36,295 nucleotides of DNA from a virus: positions 1-36,295 of IMG/VR virus record IMGVR_UViG_3300027969_000232. The stretch is one strand, 5' to 3'. Positions 5,370-11,951 of this stretch are shown piece by piece. Every line of letters starts with the position of its first letter. Positions within the stretch are counted from its first letter, which is position 1. The notes under the pieces are model-generated. The model saw only the letters and a program-made list of their open reading frames with translations. It was not told the origin of the DNA and ran no database searches. The translations under genes and the position numbers were made by a program.

Positions 5370-7481
5370 TCAAACCCATGGATTGCGTGCTAAAGTAGCA
5401 TCGTCAAGCATGTCAAACATATCATGGAACGCAGCCCATGGTTCATCAACTGGCGGCGCAGATGATTTAACGTTTATGATTGACGCAGAAGAAACAGCAG
5501 GAGCTACTGTCGGTGCTGCCGGAGGTTTATTCAGCTCTAAAGTAGTTGATGCTGATTTTGATGCTATATCAGCATGAGGACTAAATTCATCAGAATTTGA
5601 CGCTAATTTAGTGCCTGGTTTTATTATATCAACTTCACCCCTTTTAAATCCCTCGACTTGATGCATTGCTTTTAGCATCGAATCTCTTTGTTCTGATGAC
5701 AATTGAGATAACAAAGTGTTTGGCGAAACACCTATTGCTGATGCTACGCTATTAATATACGCTTGAGTATTGTTTTCAGAAGGTGGCGCATATCTAGATA
5801 TTGCCTGAGCAATAGTCATTCCTTGATACCCCTTTCCTTCGAACAATAAGGATTCTTGTGCTTTTTCGCCGGTTTCAAAATTTGGAAATATTGCAAATCT
5901 TCCATCAGATCCTATAGCTCCACGTCTGATAGCAAAATCACCGTATTCTATATTCCCTGGATTGTTATTTCTCCAATTTCTAGCGCCAGTTCGTTTTTCA
6001 ATTGTTCCGTCAGCCAATTCAACAACGTTATATCCTGCACCCGCTTCTTGTATTTTAGCAATTGCTGAACCACTATCGCCATATGTCACGCCACCCATTG
6101 ATGGATTGTTTATTGCGCCAGATCCGCCGCCATTCATTGGTATAGCAGATTCTTGAGGATTGAATGATACAGTTGATAAATCGCCGCCCATACTGCCCCC
6201 GTATGAACCCGATGAACCTGATGAAGCATTACTACTCTGATCTATGAACTCAAATTTACCTGCTTCGTATGTGATTTCTTTCGCAACAAAATTGATTTTT
6301 CTTGCAGTAAGTATAGTGTTATCAGTGTTGTCTTTTGTTATACCGTAATTACCTAATGCATTATCAGGTTTTCTGTAACTCATATTCTCTAATACTGGAC
6401 TATCTTCATCACCAAAAACACTAGGATATTTGCCGCCGCCCACTCCACCTTGTCCAGGCATACCCAAATCAGGCATATTCATAAGGGCGCCACGACCGCC
6501 ACCAGAACCGGGAGGTCTAGCATAAGGATTTTCTAAAAATCTAGTTAAACTACTAGGTAGTTTTGGTGTAGATGGAGTCGTAGTTATTGCTCTGGGTGTA
6601 ACGGGTTCTGGTGGGACTCTAGTTATAGTAGGCAATCTTGTTGCAGATTGTGTAGCAGTTGACCCGGGTGCTATCACGGGATTAGTTGTGATCAATGGAG
6701 CAGAACTTACGCTGGGGTTATTTCCTACAACTGCAGGATCTTTTGCAGCAACTACAGTATTGGGAGTTACAGCAGGAGTTGGAACAGTTTGTGTTGATAT
6801 AGCAGCAGGTAATTGACCCACGCTCATTGAAACTCTAGGATCAACAGGCAATGACATTGCATCAGCAGGTGCTGTAACTCGAGTTACAGCAGGAGTTGGA
6901 ACAGTTTGTGTTGATATAGCAGCAGGTAATTGACCCACGCTCATTGAAACTCTAGGATCAACAGGCAATGACATTGCATCAGCAGGTGCTGTAACTTCTT
7001 CTTCAGCAGGATGAAATTTTGAAGCAATATATGCAAGAGCTGGAACAACTGCAGGTATAATATCTGCAAGATATTCTTTGAAACTTTTAGGTTTATCTTT
7101 ATCTTTATCTTTGTTTTTATCTTTATTTGCAGTATTGTCTGTTGTAGATTCTTCATCACAACAAGGATTAATTACCTTGACTGGGATGTATCCATTTTCA
7201 TAAAAATATGTATCTAAAGATGAGACATAAGGAACAGGTCTCATAGTTTTCAATATTTCATAGATGTCATTTAATCTAATGGCACTATCTTCAGAATAAT
7301 CAGTCATCCGTTTAATTTGTGACGATTGATCAGTTAAACGCATTTTGAATATGCCATATGATTGCGCGTCATATGAACTGGAAACTGTATCATCCTTATT
7401 TGAAACAGGTTTAGACGCCGTTGCAGGTTTTGCACGGCGTCCTATTTTTTTATTTTCTGGTGGTATATTATTGTCTGCCAT
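5370..7481 (-). CDS. Virion protein with NNPGNI-type peptidoglycan-degrading domain, 703 aa
   Basis: Order of parts: low-complexity N-terminus; YFYENGYIPVKVINPCC (about 93-109), shared with the 534-residue neighbour; a Lys/Asp tract; a short hydrophobic helix (IIPAVVPALAYIA); a Pro/Thr/Ala-rich linker with a perfect 39-residue tandem repeat (about 162-239); TILTARKINFVAKEI (about 385-400); and near residues 497-620 a domain with RNWRNNNPGNI...RRGAIGSDGRFAIFP, SRYAPPSENNTQAYI and a closing HQVEGF. This domain resembles phage structural transglycosylase/lysozyme proteins, which open the cell wall during DNA entry. T4 carries this activity in gp5; the gp5 here lacks it, so this protein may replace it. 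ATG 7481 lies 2 bases after the gp51-like stop. Catalytic residues are not assigned. Confidence 0.8.
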   Translation of the reverse strand: MADNNIPPENKKIGRRAKPATASKPVSNKDDTVSSSYDAQSYGIFKMRLTDQSSQIKRMTDYSEDSAIRLNDIYEILKTMRPVPYVSSLDTYFYENGYIPVKVINPCCDEESTTDNTANKDKNKDKDKDKPKSFKEYLADIIPAVVPALAYIASKFHPAEEEVTAPADAMSLPVDPRVSMSVGQLPAAISTQTVPTPAVTRVTAPADAMSLPVDPRVSMSVGQLPAAISTQTVPTPAVTPNTVVAAKDPAVVGNNPSVSSAPLITTNPVIAPGSTATQSATRLPTITRVPPEPVTPRAITTTPSTPKLPSSLTRFLENPYARPPGSGGGRGALMNMPDLGMPGQGGVGGGKYPSVFGDEDSPVLENMSYRKPDNALGNYGITKDNTDNTILTARKINFVAKEITYEAGKFEFIDQSSNASSGSSGSYGGSMGGDLSTVSFNPQESAIPMNGGGSGAINNPSMGGVTYGDSGSAIAKIQEAGAGYNVVELADGTIEKRTGARNWRNNNPGNIEYGDFAIRRGAIGSDGRFAIFPNFETGEKAQESLLFEGKGYQGMTIAQAISRYAPPSENNTQAYINSVASAIGVSPNTLLSQLSSEQRDSMLKAMHQVEGFKRGEVDIIKPGTKLASNSDEFSPHADIASKSASTTLELNKPPAAPTVAPAVSSASIINVKSSAPPVDEPWAAFHDMFDMLDDATLARNPWV
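6764..6996. repeat. Perfect 117-bp tandem duplication
   Basis: Bases 6764-6879 and 6881-6996 are identical at an offset of 117 bp, adding 39 residues in frame to the linker of the 703-residue protein. I found no difference between copies, so the duplication is recent or actively homogenised; an assembly artefact cannot be excluded. Confidence 0.92.
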
Positions 7482-7483
7482 AG

Positions 7484-7675
7484 TTATTGAGCACCTGCCG
7501 CCATCTTTTGTTTCTCTTCCAGTTCTTCAAGGTATTTCCTGAGCATATCAAGATAAATATCACGTTCAAAAGGAATCATATTTTCTATATCTTCTAGAGA
7601 ATATTTATGGTGTTGCAGTAGTGCAAAATTGACGTTATAATAATTTTCTAAAGTATTATGATTTAAACTAAGGTA
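7484..7675 (-). CDS. 51: gp51-like baseplate hub assembly frame, read by -1 frameshift, 63 codons
   Basis: This frame runs from the gp26 slippery site to TAA at 7484-7486 and reads YLSLNHNTLENYYNVNFALL..., followed by QHHKYSLEDIENMIPFERD and IYLDMLRKYLEELEEKQ. The NYY-NFALLQHH and ENMIPFERDIY signatures match what I recall of small gp51-type hub assembly proteins in T4-like phages. A TGA lies in frame just upstream, and there is no ATG, GTG or TTG before residue 33, which is past the conserved part. The gp26 frame ends in DFFTLV-stop over T7, so a -1 slip joins the two exactly: gp26 residues 1-235 plus these 63, giving 298 residues. In T4, gp51 acts as a catalyst of hub assembly. Independent start at ATG (residue 33) is possible but would lose most of the motif. 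Confidence 0.7.
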   Translation of the reverse strand, partial: YLSLNHNTLENYYNVNFALLQHHKYSLEDIENMIPFERDIYLDMLRKYLEELEEKQKMAAGAQ

Positions 7676-8379
7676 AAAAAATCAACTAACGATGTCATCA
7701 GAATTTTTCTTTCTGTGCCTTTTGAGTTAGTATATTTTATTTCGTAATTTAAACGTGGCATGTTTAACACGAATTTCCGCATCTTGTCATATGACAAAGA
7801 ATCAAATTCATCTTCTAGATATTGTTGTAGTTCAGCTTTTGGCACATCACGAATTTCAAATATCTCGTCACCTTGAAATATTTTATCGACACAATTTGCA
7901 ATCAGCATATCAAAATACTTGTTCATATCAGTTTGAGTGAACTCATCATCAGTCATAAGTGAAGATGGCGCATATTTCATAACAACAACTATGTCATCAT
8001 TTATTTTAATATTCTTGTCAATATTCTCGGGAAATTTAACTGAAACTTCATCTAAATTAACTTCAAATTCATATGATTTGTCATCTTCTGAATCTATATA
8101 AGAAACCTTAGATATATTGCTGATTGAGTATGCACGAATCTTAATAAACAAATATTCAATGTCGAAAGTTGTTAAACTATCAATATCAATTTTATCGTCC
8201 ATGATACAATTATTGACAACTTGTCTAACTGCAGTTAATGCGTCTCTAGGATCTCCACCGCTTTTTGCCATAAGAAGTATTTTTTCTTCTTTAACAAGCA
8301 TAGGACGAATTTTGATTTTTTTATTTGTTGATGGTATAGTCACATCAAACAGCGGGTGACTAATTTTAGGTAAAGCCAT
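7663..8379 (-). CDS. 26: Baseplate hub assembly protein gp26, 238 aa
   Basis: The opening MALPKISHPLFDVTIPSTNKK, then IRPMLVKEEKILLMAKSGGD, AVRQVVNNCI, DIEYLFIKIRAYSISN and a C-terminal LPRLNYEIKYTN-like stretch fit the T4 baseplate gp26/gp51 family (T4 gp26 has 208 residues, gp51 249). In T4 these act in building the central hub. GGAG sits just upstream of ATG 8379. The last codons (GAT TTT TTT ACC TTA GTT TAA) include a seven-T run in the right register for -1 frameshifting into the gp51-like frame. Whether the name should be gp26 or gp51 depends on the phage; the family is firm. Confidence 0.82.
   Translation of the reverse strand: MALPKISHPLFDVTIPSTNKKIKIRPMLVKEEKILLMAKSGGDPRDALTAVRQVVNNCIMDDKIDIDSLTTFDIEYLFIKIRAYSISNISKVSYIDSEDDKSYEFEVNLDEVSVKFPENIDKNIKINDDIVVVMKYAPSSLMTDDEFTQTDMNKYFDMLIANCVDKIFQGDEIFEIRDVPKAELQQYLEDEFDSLSYDKMRKFVLNMPRLNYEIKYTNSKGTERKILMTSLVDFFTLV
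7675..7681 (-). other. Predicted -1 ribosomal frameshift site (T-TTT-TTT)
   Basis: On the - strand the gp26 frame reads ...GTT GAT TTT TTT ACC TTA GTT TAA. The seven T form an X-XXY-YYZ slippery heptamer in the zero frame. A -1 slip continues as TAC CTT AGT TTA AAT into the start-less gp51-like frame. The gp26 stop is only 10 bases beyond the heptamer. I see no strong downstream stem or pseudoknot. The layout resembles the G/GT chaperone frameshift of other tailed phages. Confidence 0.65.
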
Positions 8380-8398
8380 AATTTACTCCATTATTAAG

Positions 8399-9046
8399 TT
8401 ATTGTGGTCCTATTACAGTAGAACCCATATTCGCAGACGAAACAGAAACACTTTCTGAATACCAATCAGTGTATGTAAATGCTACAGGTATTTTCATATA
8501 ATCGTTTGTATCATTCCAATTTAATTGTATGTCACCCATATCAGTAGGATATGCGTTTCTTAATACTACCTTAATTATTTCATCCGTATTCTCTTTAAAT
8601 ACATGAATTGATATATCAGTTATGTAGTTATCTTTATATGCTAGCTCATATGATCTTGATGAGCCAGTTCCATTAGATTTCAAATTTTTCAAATCGCCAT
8701 CCCGAACATCGAAATTATGGATCATTCTTATCCAATTATAGAAAAATGAATGTATTGCACCTTTACTATCACCCATGAACGTCATTGATACATTATTGAA
8801 AGATGAACTAGAAGGTCTTTTTTCTGTAACACCATAGCCATATCGTCTAATTTGGGTAGTTTGTAGGGAAACACCGGGCAAGTTTGAACTATCACACCAT
8901 AACTCTACGTATCTTGCTGTATTTTTAAGATCAGAATTTCCACTAAATCCTACAGGGTAAGGCATTCTTACAAAAAACTTATTGTTTCGTAAAATGCCGT
9001 TAGCATTCAAATGAGACGTGAAATTTGCTATATTAAATCCAGACAT
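8399..9046 (-). CDS. 54: Tail-tube-fold baseplate protein, gp54-like tube initiator, 215 aa
   Basis: The sequence NKFFVRMPYP...RYVELWCDSSNLPGVSLQT, IRRYGYGVTEKRP, FNNVSMTFMGD, FFYNWIRMIHNFD, YELAYKDNYITDISIHVF and YPTDMGDIQLNWNDTNDYMKIPVAFTYTDWY is typical of the tube-fold family that includes T4 gp54, gp48 and gp19. gp54 sits on gp48 and starts polymerisation of the tail tube. Location beside gp26 and near gp48 favours gp54, although 215 residues is short against 320 in T4. A tail tube (gp19) or tail terminator role is the alternative. ATG 9046 lies 2 bases after the upstream stop. Confidence 0.62.
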   Translation of the reverse strand: MSGFNIANFTSHLNANGILRNNKFFVRMPYPVGFSGNSDLKNTARYVELWCDSSNLPGVSLQTTQIRRYGYGVTEKRPSSSSFNNVSMTFMGDSKGAIHSFFYNWIRMIHNFDVRDGDLKNLKSNGTGSSRSYELAYKDNYITDISIHVFKENTDEIIKVVLRNAYPTDMGDIQLNWNDTNDYMKIPVAFTYTDWYSESVSVSSANMGSTVIGPQ

Positions 9047-9048
9047 TT

Positions 9049-9687
9049 TTAAAACTGCTTTGAAGAATTGCGGTAAACTTTTGACTTGTCGGCGCCAACG
9101 AATTGTTCAGTTGGCAATAATATAGTGGTATCCCATTCAGCAGGTGTTATGTAAAAATAACGCGATTTCACATGACTGTATAAATAACGTTTGACACAAG
9201 GTCTGAAATAACTAAACTGTGACGCACTTTTCAATATTCTGTAATTGATATTAAGTTTTGTTGTGTCATCATTATTTTTATTATTTATCGTAGAATATAA
9301 AGCATCCATTAATTTGGCTCTTGCAAGAGGTGAAATATAATGTAGGTTGATACCTAAGAATCCATCAGGATACATTTCAATCGGGAACACCAATGGAAAT
9401 CTATCCCAATAAGGTAATTCGTCTTTATACTTCGCATCGTAATAAAACATATACATTCTGCCAATAGAAAATTTATTCATATTGTTAACTAAACGATCTT
9501 TATCAGCAGCTAAATTGCTTTTTGTAATATTGCCTAGTTTCTTAGTATTGTTCAAAAACCATGAACGTGCTTCGTTGATTGCGGAACTTTCAACAGCTCC
9601 GACTTTATTCATACTAGCAATTTTTTCGAACGTATATGCTACCATTTGATATTTAGTTCTTTCTCTGTCATGATAAGGAACCTCCAT
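9049..9687 (-). CDS. Conserved T4-like structural protein, 212 aa
   Basis: Core motifs are FSIGRMYMFYYDAKYKD, LPYWDRFPLVFPIEMY, DGFLGINLHYISPLARAKLMDALY and, near the end, PCVKRYLYSHVKSR.YFYITPAEWD followed by LLPTEQF. I recall this combination as a conserved but poorly characterised virion protein in marine T4-like phages. Its neighbour is gp4, and in T4 gene 4 adjoins gene 2 (DNA-end protector), so gp2 is a possibility I cannot confirm. Start is uncertain: ATG 9687 overlaps gp4 by 49 bases and has no clear ribosome-binding site; ATG 9645 would shorten the overlap to 7 bases and remove 14 residues. Confidence 0.72.
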   Translation of the reverse strand: MEVPYHDRERTKYQMVAYTFEKIASMNKVGAVESSAINEARSWFLNNTKKLGNITKSNLAADKDRLVNNMNKFSIGRMYMFYYDAKYKDELPYWDRFPLVFPIEMYPDGFLGINLHYISPLARAKLMDALYSTINNKNNDDTTKLNINYRILKSASQFSYFRPCVKRYLYSHVKSRYFYITPAEWDTTILLPTEQFVGADKSKVYRNSSKQF

Positions 9688-10082
9688 TTTCGGTCAGCAC
9701 AATATTCACTTGCTGCTTTCCATTTTGCTTGGTTTACACCCCAAGTCATGACTTCGTTGATGTATGCTTTATTTATCGTTTTTTTCTTGACTGGTTCGAC
9801 TGTTTGATTTGCTGGTTTAATTTCAACAAGAACAGTTTCGATCACACCTCGTAGGTCTTTCTTATGAACAAGGAAATCAGGAAAATAACGATGTATTTTC
9901 CCGTCAACAGGACTTCGATATGGGATTACAAGTTCTTCACTTGCCCAATAAATAACATCAGGATGCTCATCTAAATATTTCATAAATTTTGCTTCCCACG
10001 AACTGCGATAAATAATGTTAGTGGGATCGCCCTTATATCTAGACGGGTTCTTTGGTTTAAATTTACCTTTGTAACTTTTCAT
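9639..10082 (-). CDS. 4: Head completion protein gp4, 147 aa
   Basis: The N-terminus MKSYKGKFKPKNPSRYKGDP, then IIYRSSWEAKFMKYLDEHP and WASEELVIPY, is characteristic of T4 gp4 (150 residues), which finishes DNA-filled heads before tails attach. The sequence also shows a PD-(D/E)xK nuclease pattern: E30, P68-D69 in RYFPDFLV and E87-x-K89 in VLVEIKP. This suggests a nuclease fold that could trim or bind DNA at the portal. ATG 10082 is chosen over a TTG at 10109 because homologues begin at the MKSYKGK-type sequence. It is the first gene of the - strand operon and is divergent from gp48, with only 26 bases between start codons. Confidence 0.86.
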   Translation of the reverse strand: MKSYKGKFKPKNPSRYKGDPTNIIYRSSWEAKFMKYLDEHPDVIYWASEELVIPYRSPVDGKIHRYFPDFLVHKKDLRGVIETVLVEIKPANQTVEPVKKKTINKAYINEVMTWGVNQAKWKAASEYCADRKWRFLIMTEKELNIKW

Positions 10083-10108
10083 ACTACTACTTATAACAAG
10101 GAAAAACA
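10083..10108. promoter_or_regulatory. Divergent intergenic gap between gp4 and gp48
   Basis: The 26 bases separate two oppositely read operons. On the - strand TATAAGTA (10095 to 10088) differs from the late box TATAAATA at one position and would place transcription start at about 10082, the first base of gp4. On the + strand TATAACAA (10092-10099) overlaps it, and AAGGA (10098-10102) is the gp48 ribosome-binding site. Promoter function is uncertain. Confidence 0.3.
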
Positions 10109-11068
10109 ATGGTCACTATCACATCAGGATCACTTAGTTCTGGCTCATCTATTGCGGCAGGATATTCAACGCCGCAAGGGGTATCAGTAACTCGTGCAGA
10201 CATTGCAGGACCTTCAACTATGTATAAGTTGAAAAACATTGAAAGTAATCAGCAAGCAAGTAATCTCACATTCCCGGCTGACATAGGTCCGCATTACATG
10301 ACGATTGCGATTGCTGAATCTACAAGAACAAACAGAACAGATTCAATAGGTGGTGGAACTAGATTTGGCGGGATGAAATTTAAAGGACAATCTTACATTC
10401 GTTTGCCGTTACCCGAACATATTAAAGACATTAATGAAGTAGATTATACACCTGAAGGTGTTGTTAGTGCTAGCTCAACCGCAAGTGCTCTCATGGGAAC
10501 TATATTCCCTCAAGGAACTTTTGTGAATGAAATGATAAAAACTGCATCTCAACAAGGTGTCGGGGCTGAATTGAGAGCAAGATCAGGTACTGCCCCGAAT
10601 CAAATGTTGACCATATTGTTGAAGGGTCCTAAATATAAAGATCATTCATTTTCGTGGAAATTGTATCCTAGAAATGCAAAAGAATCTGCTGTTGTAAGAT
10701 CTATAATTCAAACATTAAAATCTAGTTCAAGACCCGGATTAAGTCAAAATGGATGGTTTTTCACATTCCCTCGTATTTTTAAATTATCTTTCATCACAGG
10801 AAATAAAGAAAATAATGAAAAGGGGAGTGGATATTTGTTTGAATTTAAACCATCCGTGTTGCAATCTGTTGTAGTTAATTATACTCCATCAGGAGCACCT
10901 GCATTGTATTCAGGAACTTCAGCACCTGATGGTGTCGAATTAACTCTCAATTTTAAGGAATTAGAATACTGGTTGGGTGAAGATAGACCTTCTGAATGGG
11001 ATTTAGGAGGAGAATTGCTAGGATCATTCGGATTAGATAATAATACATTACGTGGCACAGATCGTTAA
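10109..11068 (+). CDS. 48: Baseplate tail-tube cap gp48, 319 aa
   Basis: Recognised from the central part: SYIRLPLPEHIKDINEVDY, KDHSFSWKLYPRNAKESAVV, IIQTLKSSSRPGL, FTFPRIFKLSFITGN, FEFKPSVLQSVVVNYTPSG, DGVELTLNFKELEYW. These match T4 gp48 (364 residues), which binds on top of the hub and forms the platform for gp54 and the tail tube. The N-terminus (about 60 residues) is Ser/Gly-rich. AAGGA is 6 bases upstream of ATG 10109. It is the first gene of the long + strand baseplate operon. A gp48/gp54 mix-up is possible because both share the tube fold, but the length and YPRNAKES motif favour gp48. Confidence 0.8.
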   Translation: MVTITSGSLSSGSSIAAGYSTPQGVSVTRADIAGPSTMYKLKNIESNQQASNLTFPADIGPHYMTIAIAESTRTNRTDSIGGGTRFGGMKFKGQSYIRLPLPEHIKDINEVDYTPEGVVSASSTASALMGTIFPQGTFVNEMIKTASQQGVGAELRARSGTAPNQMLTILLKGPKYKDHSFSWKLYPRNAKESAVVRSIIQTLKSSSRPGLSQNGWFFTFPRIFKLSFITGNKENNEKGSGYLFEFKPSVLQSVVVNYTPSGAPALYSGTSAPDGVELTLNFKELEYWLGEDRPSEWDLGGELLGSFGLDNNTLRGTDR

Positions 11069-11090
11069 AATTAATAAGGTAAGAATTTAA

Positions 11091-11951
11091 ATGCCAGAAC
11101 CATTTTTCAGTAAATTCCCAGTTATAACATATGCAAATACACGATGCATTGACATAACTAAACGAGTTATTATTGACTCTGGATTGAGAAGAAATCCTAT
11201 TGTGTATGATCAACATGAATTGAAACACGCAACAAGAGCAGACGTAATTGCTGAAAATTACTATGAGGATCCTTCCATGGAGTGGATGCTTTTCCTTGTG
11301 AATGGCATAATCGACCCATACTATGGATGGAATTTATCTTCATTTGATTTCGATGAACATTTGATAAAAAAATATGGGTCGATTGAATTGTCCACTCAAA
11401 AAACAGCATATTACAAAATAAACACAGAAGATGAAACTGAATTTAGCGTTGATTATTACGATAGTTATATACCTGAAAATCTTAAAAAATACTACTCACC
11501 TAATTTCAATGCAGATCTAAATATTAGTAGTTACAGCAGAAGAAAAGATAATATAATCGTAAACACAAATAAAGTTTATCAATTTGAAATATCACTAGCT
11601 AATTCAACATCAGGGTTTACAATCGGAGAATTAGTTACTGCTAGTCCAGGTGCAGCAAATGGTGAAGTAGTTTTTGCAAATTCCACATTCGTAAAAGTTA
11701 AAAATGTTACAGGTAATTTTAACGCAAACATTACACAGGTTAAAGGTAGAAATTCAACAGCAAATGCTAGTGTTATATCAAAAACTTTGTTAAGCACAAA
11801 TATACCAGATAATGAAGCAGTTTACTGGACATCAGTGTCTTATTATGATTATGAAAATGACATAAATGAAAAACACAAATCTATAAAACTTATGAATCCT
11901 GCATATGCTAGCGAAACTGCTTTTAACATGAGAAAAATATTAAAGTCATGA
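11091..11951 (+). CDS. 53: Baseplate wedge gp53 with inserted module, 286 aa
   Basis: The N-terminal part contains the gp53 signature: DITKRVIIDSGLRRNPIVYDQHEL, RADVIAENYYEDPSMEWMLFLVNGIIDPYYGW and FDEHLIKKYGSI. The C-terminal VYWTSVSYYDYENDINEKHKSIKLM is the usual end. gp53 joins wedges to the hub in T4, where it has 196 residues. The extra 90 or so residues lie at about 160-245 and contain GFTIGELVTASPGAANGEVVF and GNFNANITQVKGR, a module that also occurs in gp7, gp8 and the 1525-residue protein. The insertion is therefore a module gain rather than divergence. The stop overlaps the next start (ATGA). Confidence 0.88.
   Translation: MPEPFFSKFPVITYANTRCIDITKRVIIDSGLRRNPIVYDQHELKHATRADVIAENYYEDPSMEWMLFLVNGIIDPYYGWNLSSFDFDEHLIKKYGSIELSTQKTAYYKINTEDETEFSVDYYDSYIPENLKKYYSPNFNADLNISSYSRRKDNIIVNTNKVYQFEISLANSTSGFTIGELVTASPGAANGEVVFANSTFVKVKNVTGNFNANITQVKGRNSTANASVISKTLLSTNIPDNEAVYWTSVSYYDYENDINEKHKSIKLMNPAYASETAFNMRKILKS

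Noticed and set aside
7663-7690. The seven-T run as a plain sequencing indel
   Set aside because: Possible, but the zero-frame ending and the -1 register form a textbook slippery site, and both halves correspond to a known pair of proteins; kept as a frameshift prediction with read checking advised.
9179-9186. Exact TATAAATA on the + strand inside the - strand 212-residue gene
   Set aside because: Several exact matches are expected by chance in 36 kb of this base composition; no adjacent gene start, and gp48 is over 900 bases away. Not excluded as a late promoter for the + operon.
10083-10109. TTG start at 10109 for gp4
   Set aside because: Would overlap the gp48 start and adds residues not typical of the family; the MKSYKGK start at 10082 fits homologues.
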